37,438 nt of DNA from Bacteroidales bacterium (GTDB lineage Bacteria; Bacteroidota; Bacteroidia; Bacteroidales; JAADJA01), in assembly GCA_020438105.1 (NCBI GenBank), contig JAGQVE010000039.1:1-37438 (forward strand), given 5' to 3'. Below the pieces are notes generated by a model. It saw only the letters and a program-made list of their open reading frames with translations, did not search any database and had not been told where the DNA came from. The first letter of the stretch is position 1. Every line of letters begins with the position of its first letter. Below, piece after piece: positions 1-8,673 of this stretch. The position numbers and the translations under genes are program-made.

Positions 1-343
<343 letters not shown>

Positions 344-415
344 ATATGCTTCTTTTGATACTTAAAGTTTGTTTGTATTTTCTTTCTAATATATGTCATT
401 TATTTAAAGAAATTT

Positions 416-462
416 CATCCTACCATTATAGGATGGTACTTGCAGGCTACTTGCCTGAAGTA
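416..462 (+). other. Two tandem hairpins in the 23S-5S spacer
   Basis: A perfect 7-bp stem CATCCTA/TAGGATG (416-422 with 429-435, 6-nt loop) is followed at once by a second stem. The second pairs TACTT and CAGGC (437-447, one bulged G) with GCCTG and AAGTA (453-462). They sit between the 23S 3' end and the 5S 5' end. A role in processing of the rRNA precursor is an inference from position. Confidence 0.6.
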
Positions 463-472
463 TAAAGATCTT

Positions 473-579
<107 letters not shown>

Positions 580-585
580 CTTTAT

Positions 586-617
586 AACCCTGACGTTAAT
601 CGTCAGGGTTTTTTTTT
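586..617 (+). terminator. Intrinsic terminator of the rRNA operon
   Basis: A perfect 10-bp stem AACCCTGACG/CGTCAGGGTT with loop TTAAT is followed by an uninterrupted T run through 617. It begins a few bases after the 5S gene, so it most likely ends the rRNA operon transcript. Confidence 0.93.
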
Positions 618-630
618 GCCCATTTATATT

Positions 631-638
631 TACTTTTG
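631..638 (+). promoter_or_regulatory. Candidate Bacteroidota -7 element of the porin gene
   Basis: TACTTTTG matches the Bacteroidota -7 consensus TAnnTTTG and lies 21 nt before the porin start codon. The nearest TTTG upstream is in the T run of the rRNA terminator, only 12 nt away rather than the usual ~19-21. The -33 half is therefore unconvincing. Confidence 0.45.
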
Positions 639-659
639 GCGAAAATTCGTTAGCAATCA

Positions 660-2543
660 ATGAACAGATTTTTCCCTTTTATTTTTATAGTTACTCTTTT
701 CTTATCAATCGCATCCATTGCATTATCTCAGGATTCAGCAAATATTGAGCTCGATTCAGCAAAAGTTTATTACTTCTATAATAATTTCGAAACCAGGGGA
801 AAGGACTTTTTAAGCCTTATTGACACCAATATTACCAACGTTCAAAAGTATGATCCCATTGATCAACCTGGACTTTATTATGCAAATCTTGGAAACCAGG
901 GGCTGGCTCATACAAGCCTTGTATATCATCCAGACATTTCAAGCGGCTATAATTTTGGAATGGATGCATACAAAAAATACCTCTTTTATAATGATAGTAT
1001 AAAATACTATTGGGTAGGAAGGCCATATACTCACGTAATGTTTATTCAGGGAAGCAAGAAGGAACAAAATCTCCATATAGATCACTCTCAAAATGTATCT
1101 AGTTGGTTTAATGTAGGATTGCGATTCAGATACATCAATTCCCCGGGGTATTACAAAAATCAGGAAGGTGATGATAAAAATTTTGTTTTTAAAACCCGTT
1201 TCCAAACCAGGAATTACCGTTATATGGTATTGGCAAATTATATACACAACAAACTGAAAATAGAAGAAAATGGTGGGATTAAATATGATTCAGTTTTTCA
1301 GGAAAATGTAATTACAGATCGTAGAGGTATAGCAGTTAACTTGTCTACGGCATCCAATTATATAAAAGAAAATAGTTATTACGTAAAACAACTATTTAAA
1401 TTGTCGAACCGGGCAAGGTTCCAATCGGAGGATACCACAGTATACAGCAGTTTCCTGGATAAATTAAACCCTGGAAACGTATCTCACTCTATTCAACTCA
1501 TGGATCAAACCTATATTTACAGGCAATCAAGCCAGGATAATAATGGGTTTTATCAAATTACAAATGACTCAGCAAATGGAACATACGATTCAACTCATAT
1601 TTTCAAAATTGAAAATCAATTGGCCTGGACTAACTCCGATAATGCAAAAAACCATTTTTTAACTTTCAATTTTCTGCTTCGATATTTATATATTGAGCAA
1701 ACCATTGATTCCACAAAATCGATATATAACCAGTTAATTCCCACAGGAGAAGTTAATTTTAAAATATCTGATTTACTGAGACTTCATTTCTTTGGTGATT
1801 TTGTTACAGGAAATAGCAATGCTGGAGATTTTAATCTATTGGCAAATCTTCAACTAACTACTAAATTTGGCAACTTATATTATACCTTCAATACTGCAAA
1901 CCGCGAAACACCCAAATTTTTCAGCTTTTATGAATCAAATCATTTTAGCTGGAATAATATTTATAAAAAGCAGTATTTCATCATTAACAAGGCAGGAATT
2001 AGTTACAAATCCTTCAATGCAGGAGTCCGTTTTATTGCCATTGATAATTTTGTATATTTTGATGAAAATGCGTATCCGGCCCAATTGGATGAAAATCTTC
2101 AAATATTGCAAATTAATGCGCGTAAACTTTTTAAAATCGGAAATTGGAGTTTTGATCCGGAAGTAATTTATCAGAAAACATCAAATACCGGTGTAATAAG
2201 ATTCCCGGAATGGATTGGGAAAGTTGACTTATATTATACAAAGGAACTTTTCAAACAGGCGGCTATTTTGCAAACAGGAGTTAACATGTTATATAATACA
2301 CCATATGATGCTTATTCCTATATGCCAGCTACCAGGGCTTTTTATATTCAAAATGAAAAAGAAATTGGAGATTACTTTTATACCAACCTTTTTCTCAACT
2401 TGCAAATAAAAAGAGCCCGGTTATTTATTAAATATTATAACCTGGGCTCTGCATTTGGCAATTATAATTATTTCATGGTGCCTTCTTACCCAATGAAAGA
2501 TGGTGGAATCAGATTTGGGGTTTCATGGATGTTTTATGATTGA
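660..2543 (+). CDS. Putative outer-membrane porin (Porin_10 family)
   Basis: This 627-residue exported protein has an N-terminal signal peptide: a hydrophobic stretch at residues 3-20 ending near ALSQ. The rest has alternating aromatic and polar residues with many Tyr, Phe and Asn, and it ends in an aromatic residue (WMFYD), as expected of an outer-membrane beta-barrel. The N-terminal pattern NNF...YDPIDQPGLYYANLGNQG followed by AHTSLVYHP resembles the Bacteroidota 'putative porin' family (PF14121). It would form a barrel in the outer membrane; substrate is unknown. ATG at 660 is the first start after the candidate promoter at 631-638. It stands alone between the rRNA terminator and a convergent gene only 24 nt downstream. 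Confidence 0.8.
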   Translation: MNRFFPFIFIVTLFLSIASIALSQDSANIELDSAKVYYFYNNFETRGKDFLSLIDTNITNVQKYDPIDQPGLYYANLGNQGLAHTSLVYHPDISSGYNFGMDAYKKYLFYNDSIKYYWVGRPYTHVMFIQGSKKEQNLHIDHSQNVSSWFNVGLRFRYINSPGYYKNQEGDDKNFVFKTRFQTRNYRYMVLANYIHNKLKIEENGGIKYDSVFQENVITDRRGIAVNLSTASNYIKENSYYVKQLFKLSNRARFQSEDTTVYSSFLDKLNPGNVSHSIQLMDQTYIYRQSSQDNNGFYQITNDSANGTYDSTHIFKIENQLAWTNSDNAKNHFLTFNFLLRYLYIEQTIDSTKSIYNQLIPTGEVNFKISDLLRLHFFGDFVTGNSNAGDFNLLANLQLTTKFGNLYYTFNTANRETPKFFSFYESNHFSWNNIYKKQYFIINKAGISYKSFNAGVRFIAIDNFVYFDENAYPAQLDENLQILQINARKLFKIGNWSFDPEVIYQKTSNTGVIRFPEWIGKVDLYYTKELFKQAAILQTGVNMLYNTPYDAYSYMPATRAFYIQNEKEIGDYFYTNLFLNLQIKRARLFIKYYNLGSAFGNYNYFMVPSYPMKDGGIRFGVSWMFYD

Positions 2544-2567
2544 TCCTTCTTATCCCCCCCTATTTTG

Positions 2568-2810
2568 CTACGCTGATTCCAGGTAGTAGTTAAAACCGGA
2601 ATTATAAAGATTCTCATAAAAGAAACTTCCCTTCGACTCAGCTGCGTCAAACTGAGCAACTAGTTCGCGGGGAATGTTTTTATAATACCCGGTAATTCCA
2701 TCATTGAATCCGATTTTCAGCTCAAGTGAGTCCTTATCATATTCAATAAAACAAATAATTTTGGAATTTACATACCTTCTGTTAGCCCGTTGCTTAAATG
2801 TAAAGCTCAT
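2568..2810 (-). CDS. KTSC domain-containing small protein
   Basis: This 80-residue cytoplasmic protein matches the KTSC domain (PF13619), named for its occurrence at the C-terminus of some lysyl-tRNA synthetases. Residues 16-70 show the pattern: a strand SKIICFIEYD, then LELKIGFNDG, a YYKNIPRE turn, and SKGSFFYENLYN near the end, which matches the usual SKG..F..N motif. The function of stand-alone KTSC proteins is not established. It converges with the porin gene. The ~460 nt upstream of its start hold paired palindromes (2892-2931) and a minus-strand hairpin (2996-3027). Confidence 0.8.
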   Translation of the reverse strand: MSFTFKQRANRRYVNSKIICFIEYDKDSLELKIGFNDGITGYYKNIPRELVAQFDAAESKGSFFYENLYNSGFNYYLESA

Positions 2811-2891
2811 ATTTATATGAATTACGTAAGTTATTATACCTTAATTAAGGCAATTTATTCATAATTCATATTAAATTGGGCATAGTAACCA

Positions 2892-2931
2892 ATCCTCATT
2901 TAGGATCAGGTAATCATTCCTGATTAGGAAT
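2892..2931. promoter_or_regulatory. Pair of short palindromes upstream of the KTSC gene
   Basis: Two related inverted repeats sit ~25 nt apart centre to centre: ATCCTCATTTAGGAT (2892-2906) and ATTCCTGATTAGGAAT (2916-2931). Both share TCCT-N-ATT-AGGA. Their inner arms could also pair with each other (ATCAGG 2905-2910 with CCTGAT 2919-2924), giving an alternative hairpin. They could be operators or a small RNA switch. This is inference from symmetry only. Confidence 0.35.
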
Positions 2932-2995
2932 TTGTTCGGTATACGGAAAATGAAAAAATTGGTTTAAAATCTTTTGAAATTGCTCTTAATTTCAT

Positions 2996-3027
2996 AAAAA
3001 ACCTCCACTGCCATTGGCAATGGAGGT
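2996..3027 (-). terminator. Minus-strand intrinsic terminator without an obvious gene
   Basis: CCTCCACTGCC and GGCAATGGAGG form an 11-bp stem with one mismatch and a 3-nt loop. Six A residues on the plus strand (2996-3001) give a six-U tail on the minus-strand transcript. No such tail follows on the plus strand. No protein gene lies upstream on the minus strand between 3028 and 3271, so the hairpin either ends a short non-coding transcript or acts as an attenuator for the KTSC gene. Confidence 0.6.
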
Positions 3028-3113
3028 ATGAATTGTGCTTTGGTGTCTTTCCTTATTTTGGTTTATTTAACCTTAAAATTCAATTATACTCAATACAGTG
3101 AAAAATGGGATTT

Positions 3114-3121
3114 CAAATATA
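3114..3121 (-). promoter_or_regulatory. Candidate minus-strand -7 element before the orphan terminator
   Basis: On the minus strand this reads TATATTTG, a full match to TAnnTTTG. Transcription from it would run ~110 nt to the terminator at 2996-3027. No clear TTTG lies 19-21 nt upstream. The 2811-3271 interval otherwise shows no coding potential that I can support. Confidence 0.3.
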
Positions 3122-3271
3122 CATAAAAAAGTAATTTTAGATTAAAATTTTAACAGATGGAAATAATCCGAAAATTTCAGTCTGCAGTTTCGAATAAGAT
3201 TTCTAATTTTAAAAATTCTGCGTTCTCACAAAATATGTTTTCAATTTAATGTAAAACTTTTTACAGTATAG

Positions 3272-4687
3272 ATGAATCTAGCCGGCAAAATAAATGGATT
3301 TTTTATTCGGTTTTTCCCGTCAACCTTTACAATTTCAGTAATTCTTACTTTTTTGACTTTTGTGCTGGCTGCTATCTTTACGGATCCTGTTAATATCGAA
3401 ACCTCAGCCAATTCCATATATTCAGATATTATTTCTGATCCACTTTCTAAGTCAAAAAATCACTTTGCTCAATTAACCGGCTTTTGGTACCAGGGCATGT
3501 GGAATACCGGCATGCTTGCATTTACAGTACAAATGATGCTGATTTTGGTTTTGGGCTATGTAATGGCCGCAACTTCCGGTTTTCAAAATATCATCCGTAA
3601 AGTACTTGCTTACTGCAGTAATACAGCAAAATCAGCTTTTCTCGTTGCGTTGATCACCCTTCTTGTTAGTTTTTTCAACTGGGGATTAGGATTAATTTTC
3701 GGGGCACTCTTTGCACGAAAAGTTGCTGAATATGCCCAAACAAATAAAATTAGTCTGAATTATCCACTGATTGGCGCTGCAGGATATTCAGGATTGATGG
3801 TATGGCATGGTGGAATTTCAGGTTCTGCACCCCTCAAAGTTGCTGAAGCCGGGCATCTGAAAGCACTTACCGGGTTGGATTTGGCTCCCATCAACTTTAA
3901 TCAAACCATTTTCTCAGGAATGAACCTCACGGTAAGTTTACTCCTAATTTTATTTATTCCATTACTCCTGTATTTTCTTGGTAAAAAAAATCCCGGACAA
4001 AGGCTGCTGCAACTGGAGGATCAAAAATCTATCGGAGAGCAAAGCGCTGATACCCCTGCTACAGGTGCTGAAAAAATCGATCGATTGAGATGGATGAGTC
4101 TGATCATAGGAATGTTGATTATAACGATTGCCATTATAAAAGCAATCAAAACTGGAAACGCCGGTGTTATTGATCCAAATTATCTCAATTTTATCCTGTT
4201 TGGATTGGCACTTGTTTTCAGTGCAAATATCAATGCATTCCTGGGCAATGTTAAAAATGCCATGGGCGCCGCTAGTGGCATTCTCATTCAGTTTCCTTTG
4301 TATTTTGGGATCATGGGCATTATGAAATATAGCGGCCTTGTTGAAATATTCTCTGGATTTTTAATGGATATATCAAACGTTACTACTTTCCCTATATTCA
4401 CATTTATGAGTGCCGCACTTGTAAATATTTTTATTCCCAACGGAGGGGGGCAATGGGCTGTGCAGGGACCTATTATCATTGAAGCTGCCCAAAATCTCGG
4501 AATACCGCTGGGCAAAGCCATTATGGCCCTGGCCTATGGTGATCAGGTGACCAATATGTTGCAACCATTCTGGGCTCTACCGCTGCTAGGGATCACAGGC
4601 TTGAAAGCAAAGGATATCATTCCATTTACATTGTTCTTAATGCTCATTGGTATGGCTATATTTATTACAGGATTGTTGTTGTTTTAA
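3272..4687 (+). CDS. atoE: Short-chain fatty acid transporter, AtoE family
   Basis: This 471-residue integral inner-membrane protein has about ten to twelve hydrophobic segments. It aligns along its full length with the E. coli AtoE short-chain fatty acid transporter family (PF02667). Recognisable stretches are INWG/FNWGLGLIFGALFAR-like sequence near residue 135, GILIQFPLYFGIMGIMKYSG near residue 335, and the hallmark NGGGQWAVQGP near residue 390. It likely moves acetoacetate, butyrate or similar short acids across the inner membrane. An acidic, polar loop at residues ~245-265 separates the two halves. E. coli atoE sits with CoA-transferase and thiolase genes; here no such partner is adjacent, so the substrate is open. 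Confidence 0.92.
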   Translation: MNLAGKINGFFIRFFPSTFTISVILTFLTFVLAAIFTDPVNIETSANSIYSDIISDPLSKSKNHFAQLTGFWYQGMWNTGMLAFTVQMMLILVLGYVMAATSGFQNIIRKVLAYCSNTAKSAFLVALITLLVSFFNWGLGLIFGALFARKVAEYAQTNKISLNYPLIGAAGYSGLMVWHGGISGSAPLKVAEAGHLKALTGLDLAPINFNQTIFSGMNLTVSLLLILFIPLLLYFLGKKNPGQRLLQLEDQKSIGEQSADTPATGAEKIDRLRWMSLIIGMLIITIAIIKAIKTGNAGVIDPNYLNFILFGLALVFSANINAFLGNVKNAMGAASGILIQFPLYFGIMGIMKYSGLVEIFSGFLMDISNVTTFPIFTFMSAALVNIFIPNGGGQWAVQGPIIIEAAQNLGIPLGKAIMALAYGDQVTNMLQPFWALPLLGITGLKAKDIIPFTLFLMLIGMAIFITGLLLF

Positions 4688-4774
4688 GTCACAAAAAGAT
4701 AAAATAATTTGTGTCTCAACCTCTATATGTTTAAATTTGAATACCTGTTGCTTCAAAAAACCGATTGAAAAAAT

Positions 4775-5449
4775 ATGAAAACACTGGTCCTTATTTTTTT
4801 CTTCATGCCTGCAGCCATCGTGGCACAGTGGGGGAATCCCCTGGGTATTTTAGGAGTTGAGGTGAATGGAAATTCAGCCATTCTCAAGAATGATTCTGCA
4901 TGGCGAAATTGCGGTGCTAACTATGAAATGGTAATCTATCAGCTTGAGGGCGATACCCTGGGTTGGTATCAAAAGGGTATTGGCCTTTTAAATTGTGACT
5001 GTCTGTTCAACTTATCGGTAACACTTGATTCTTTGGTTCCGGGTGATTATTTTGTAAAGACCTCTTTTGAGGATTCTTATTCCGGTGACACAATTTATAT
5101 CGGACTGATCACATTTACAATACTAGAACAAAACGCATTCCTTAGTTTTGTCAAAACGGATGAGTATCAAAGCCCATGCGGTATTGTTGGTACGAATGAG
5201 CAAAAGCAAATAGATAATTCAATAAGCTTTAGCCCAAATCCAGCGAACGACTATATAAGCATTCATGCACCTGATTTTTCAGATAAAGCTAATTATCAGA
5301 TTTATAATTCCAGCGGCTTAAGGTTAATGGAAGGGGAAATCAAGTTAAGTAAAACCTATATTGACATCAGTTCCCTGCCAAGGGGAGTTTATTTCGTACG
5401 GCTTCAAAATCAAAATACGGTGGAAGTGATGAAGATGTTGAAAGAGTAA
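4775..5449 (+). CDS. Small secreted protein with T9SS type A sorting domain
   Basis: This 224-residue protein has a signal peptide (MKTLVLIFFFMPAAIVAQ) and a C-terminal type IX secretion sorting domain from about residue 150. The sorting domain shows FSPNPANDYISIH, then a GLRLMEG turn, SSLPRGVYFVRLQ and a basic end. Residues 18-140 are a beta-rich region of unknown fold with cysteines in an NCDC motif. It should cross the outer membrane by the T9SS and be released or attached to the surface. Its last codons and downstream flank are nearly identical to those of the next gene, pointing to a duplicated 3' module. I do not recognise the N-terminal domain. Confidence 0.85.
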   Translation: MKTLVLIFFFMPAAIVAQWGNPLGILGVEVNGNSAILKNDSAWRNCGANYEMVIYQLEGDTLGWYQKGIGLLNCDCLFNLSVTLDSLVPGDYFVKTSFEDSYSGDTIYIGLITFTILEQNAFLSFVKTDEYQSPCGIVGTNEQKQIDNSISFSPNPANDYISIHAPDFSDKANYQIYNSSGLRLMEGEIKLSKTYIDISSLPRGVYFVRLQNQNTVEVMKMLKE

Positions 5450-5572
5450 GAGTTATGCCAAGGCATCCCTTCGAGAGTACATAATAATTGAAAGGTAAAC
5501 GGGGAAAGGTAAAGGGGAGTATTGGAATGATGGGAACTATTAATAGGCCCAAGCATGAACATAAAAAAATAA

Positions 5573-6934
5573 ATGGTTATGAAAAATCTCATCATTTTAT
5601 TGTTTGCACTCCTGACGATAAACGTTGTAAAATCACAGGGCTGCCTGCCCCAAGGTATAACCTTTACCTCCCAGGAACAGATCGATAATTTCCAGGTAAA
5701 TTATCCGGGCTGTACCGAGATCAAGGGGGATGTAATAATTTCTGATTACTTTCCCGAAAATATTACAAATCTGAATGGATTGGGTGTTTTAAATTCTATA
5801 AGGGGTGATCTTAAAATAATTGTAAATCCTGTTCTGACAAGCCTTGCAGGGCTTGAAGGACTGACTTCAATCGACAGTACTCTCACGATATCGAATAACA
5901 TCGGTCTTATAACCCTTACTGGATTGGAAGGATTGACCTCAATTGGAGGTGATCTTACATTAATTGACAATGACGCCTTGACAAATCTTTCAGGGTTGGC
6001 TGGATTGACTTCAATCGGAAGAAATATTTATCTATCGGATAATAATGCACTAACCAGCCTTACAGGGCTAGAGGGACTGACCTCAATCGACGGTAATCTT
6101 AATATATCGAATCACATCGGTCTAATAAACCTTACTGGATTGGAGGGATTGACCTCAATCGGAGGTAAACTTAATATAACCTCTAATGATTTTCTGATCA
6201 GTCTCACTGGCTTGGATGGATTAAGTTTCATTGCTGATCTTTATTTACATGATAATTCCGACCTGACCAGTCTTGCGGGTTTGGAGGGATTGACTTCCAT
6301 CGGTGGTCATTTTTCAATAGTAAGTAATGATGCCCTGACCAGTCTTTCAGGGTTGGAGGGATTGACCTCTATTGGAGATGGACTTGGAATAGTTAATAAT
6401 AAATCCTTGACCAGCATTACTGGACTGGGGGCACTAACGTCAATCGGTGGTGGGCTTTGGATAACTTCAAATGATGGAATGACCAATCTTTCAGGACTGG
6501 ATAGTATTAAGGCCAATTCGATAACAGATCTGACAATATATTTTAACTCAAATCTTAAAGAATGTGAAATTTACAGTATATGCCAGTATCTGACAGCACC
6601 GAATGGAAATATCAATATTCATGACAATGCTCCGGGTTGCAATAGTCAGGAAGCTATAAGCCAATCATGTAATGCCGGGGTCGGAGAAAATATTTTTGCT
6701 ACTAATTATGAAATATCTCCCAATCCGGCAAATGAAAAAATAACCATTTCTTCATCTTCGATATCAAGTAATTCCTGGCTTTCAATCTTCAATGTCAATG
6801 CAGTTAAAGCAATGGAAGTGCACCTCACCGATTCCGAAACCCAAATCAACATTAGTGCCCTTCCACAAGGAGTTTATTTCTTAAGGCTACAGAATGAAAA
6901 AATTGTGGAAGTGATGAAGATGGTGAAAGAGTAA
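5573..6934 (+). CDS. Secreted leucine-rich repeat protein with T9SS type A sorting domain
   Basis: This 453-residue protein starts with a signal peptide; the ATG two codons later (5579) is an equally good start. A short cysteine-containing cap (GCLPQGITF through NYPGCTEIKGDV) precedes eleven repeats of 24 residues (one of 23), residues ~65-330. Their consensus is SLTGLEGLTSIGG followed by a variable strand and an asparagine-containing turn. A Cys-containing cap follows, then a T9SS sorting domain from about residue 380 (ISPNPANEKITIS, then LPQGVYFLRLQ). It is likely a surface or secreted binding protein; the ligand is unknown. Repeats 2-3 and 5-6 are near copies offset by 216 nt, so the array grew by internal duplication. 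Confidence 0.88.
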   Translation: MVMKNLIILLFALLTINVVKSQGCLPQGITFTSQEQIDNFQVNYPGCTEIKGDVIISDYFPENITNLNGLGVLNSIRGDLKIIVNPVLTSLAGLEGLTSIDSTLTISNNIGLITLTGLEGLTSIGGDLTLIDNDALTNLSGLAGLTSIGRNIYLSDNNALTSLTGLEGLTSIDGNLNISNHIGLINLTGLEGLTSIGGKLNITSNDFLISLTGLDGLSFIADLYLHDNSDLTSLAGLEGLTSIGGHFSIVSNDALTSLSGLEGLTSIGDGLGIVNNKSLTSITGLGALTSIGGGLWITSNDGMTNLSGLDSIKANSITDLTIYFNSNLKECEIYSICQYLTAPNGNINIHDNAPGCNSQEAISQSCNAGVGENIFATNYEISPNPANEKITISSSSISSNSWLSIFNVNAVKAMEVHLTDSETQINISALPQGVYFLRLQNEKIVEVMKMVKE

Positions 6935-7013
6935 GAGTTAGTACCAAAATACAAAGGTTAGACGGGGCAAAGGTATGCGTGAATATTGGAACGATAGGAT
7001 CCACTCCCTCATC

Positions 7014-7041
7014 CATGCTCCATGCTCTTTGCCCCATGCTT
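7014..7041. repeat. Short 7-nt tandem repeat between convergent genes
   Basis: CATGCTC occurs twice, followed by TTTGCCC and CATGCTT, four 7-nt units in register. The GGGGCAAAG at 6964-6972 is the exact inverse of CTTTGCCCC at 7027-7035. It lies between the convergent ends of the LRR gene and the aldehyde dehydrogenase gene. No U-rich tail marks it as a terminator. Confidence 0.5.
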
Positions 7042-7048
7042 TTTCTTA

Positions 7049-8602
7049 TCATTCATCAAAAGCATCGAACTTAATTCCCTGTGCCAGGGGCAGTTCTTTG
7101 CTAAAATTGATGGTATTGGTTTGCCGGCGCATATAGGCTTTCCAGGCATCTGAACCCGATTCGCGACCGCCGCCAGTATCTTTTTCACCGCCGAAAGCAC
7201 CACCGATTTCAGCTCCGTTTGTAGCAATGTTAACATTGGCAATACCACAATCCGATCCTTCATGCGACAGGAATTGCTCGGTTTCATAAATATTTTTTGA
7301 AAAGATGGCTGATGACAATCCCTGGGGAACGCCATTATGCATTTCTATCGCTTCATCCAAAGTTGAGTATTTCATCAAATAAAGAATTGGTGCAAAAGTC
7401 TCCTCCTGAACAATGTGGTAATGGTTTTCAGCTTCGGCAATACAAGGGATAACATAGGTTCCCGATTCATAACCTTCACCCTCAAGCACCTGTCCACCAT
7501 AGGCAATGTTTCCACCTTCTTTTACTACTTGCTCCTGGGCATATTTGAAGGCTTCCACCGCTGATTTATCCACCAACGGCCCGACCACTGTTTTCTCATC
7601 CAATGAATGTCCTATGCTTAGTTGCTTGTAGGCTGTTATTAACTTTTCTTTAAACTTATCATAAATACAATCGTGAATAAATAACCTGCGAGTTGAAGTA
7701 CATCTTTGACCAGCAGTAGCTACGGCGCCAAACAGACTTGCCCTCAGGGCCATATTTAAATTACCATATTGCGAAACTATAATAGCATTATTTCCACCCA
7801 ATTCCAGGATCGTTTTACCAAGTCTTTCGCCCACCAGTCTGGCAACCCTTCTTCCCACTGCAACTGATCCGGTAACTGAAATCAGTGGAACTCTTTTATC
7901 TTTCAGGAAATCGTCACCAACATATTTTGAACTGGCCACAATCAGGTTGATCACACCTTCCGGGACTTCATTCCGAACCAAAACATCCTTCATAATATTA
8001 TGAACGGCAACAGCACATAAAGGTGTTTTTGAAGATGGTTTCCAAACAACTACATCGCCTGCAATCAAGGCAATCATGGTATTCCAGGCCCAGACAGCCA
8101 CCGGGAAGTTAAAAGATGTAATCACGCCAACTACTCCAAGCGGATGATATTGTTCATACATCCGGTGACGCTCCCGCTCCGAATGCATGGTCAATCCATA
8201 TAATTGCCTTGACTGCCCCACCGCAAAATCAGCAATATCTATCATCTCCTGGACTTCACCCAGACCTTCCTGATAAACTTTTCCCATTTCATACGAAACC
8301 AGTTTTCCGAGGGGTTCTTTGTATTTCCTGAGTTCTTCACCCATTTGCCTCACGATTTCGCCTCTTTTTGGAGCAGGAACCATTCGCCAAACTTTAAAGG
8401 CTTCCTGTGCTTTGGCCATGATTTTTTCATAATCATCCCAGTTACCCTGCTTTACACTTCCTATCAACCTGCCATCAGTTGGCGAATACGATTCCAGCAA
8501 TTCACCAGAAGTATCGAGCCAATTTGCCCCGGTTGATGCACCATTGTTTACTTCATTCAAACCTAAGTTCTTCAGCATTTCGCTGATTCCAAATTTTTCC
8601 AT
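7049..8602 (-). CDS. Aldehyde dehydrogenase, ALDH7 family (alpha-aminoadipic semialdehyde dehydrogenase-like)
   Basis: This 517-residue cytoplasmic NAD(P)+-dependent enzyme has the full set of ALDH catalytic residues: Asn165 in SFNFP, Glu267 in LELGG and the nucleophile Cys301 in GQRCTSTRR. The C-terminal GGEKDTGGGRESGSDAWK block followed by YMRRQT is typical of the ALDH7/antiquitin group, which oxidises alpha-aminoadipate semialdehyde (piperideine-6-carboxylate) in lysine breakdown. Length fits the family. No other lysine-catabolism gene is adjacent, so the physiological substrate is inferred from the subfamily. The gene is monocistronic or follows the YdcF-like gene, 71 nt upstream on the same strand. 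Confidence 0.92.
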   Translation of the reverse strand: MEKFGISEMLKNLGLNEVNNGASTGANWLDTSGELLESYSPTDGRLIGSVKQGNWDDYEKIMAKAQEAFKVWRMVPAPKRGEIVRQMGEELRKYKEPLGKLVSYEMGKVYQEGLGEVQEMIDIADFAVGQSRQLYGLTMHSERERHRMYEQYHPLGVVGVITSFNFPVAVWAWNTMIALIAGDVVVWKPSSKTPLCAVAVHNIMKDVLVRNEVPEGVINLIVASSKYVGDDFLKDKRVPLISVTGSVAVGRRVARLVGERLGKTILELGGNNAIIVSQYGNLNMALRASLFGAVATAGQRCTSTRRLFIHDCIYDKFKEKLITAYKQLSIGHSLDEKTVVGPLVDKSAVEAFKYAQEQVVKEGGNIAYGGQVLEGEGYESGTYVIPCIAEAENHYHIVQEETFAPILYLMKYSTLDEAIEMHNGVPQGLSSAIFSKNIYETEQFLSHEGSDCGIANVNIATNGAEIGGAFGGEKDTGGGRESGSDAWKAYMRRQTNTINFSKELPLAQGIKFDAFDE

Positions 8603-8648
8603 TTTTATGTAAAGTGTTAAATATAAATTGATTTGTTTTTACACAACA

Positions 8649-8670
8649 GCAAACATTTGGGATTGTTTGC
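8649..8670 (-). other. Inverted repeat just after the YdcF-like gene
   Basis: GCAAACA (8649-8655) and TGTTTGC (8664-8670) are exact inverse copies with an 8-nt spacer. On the minus strand the hairpin follows the stop codon of the YdcF-like gene by about 3 nt. There is no U run after it, so a terminator role is uncertain; it could also be an operator in the leader of the aldehyde dehydrogenase gene. Confidence 0.35.
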
Positions 8671-8673
8671 CAC

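Noticed and set aside
939..1247. Antisense reading frame within the porin gene
   Set aside because: Entirely inside a convincing gene on the other strand, no motif and no start context.
4688..4774. Terminator after the AtoE-type gene
   Set aside because: Only a weak CACAAA/TTTGTG pair with a long AT-rich loop and no U run; not strong enough to call.
5488..5688. Small plus-strand reading frame overlapping the start of the LRR gene
   Set aside because: It overlaps the signal peptide codons of the LRR gene in another frame, has no recognisable motif and a low-complexity Lys/Gly-rich start.
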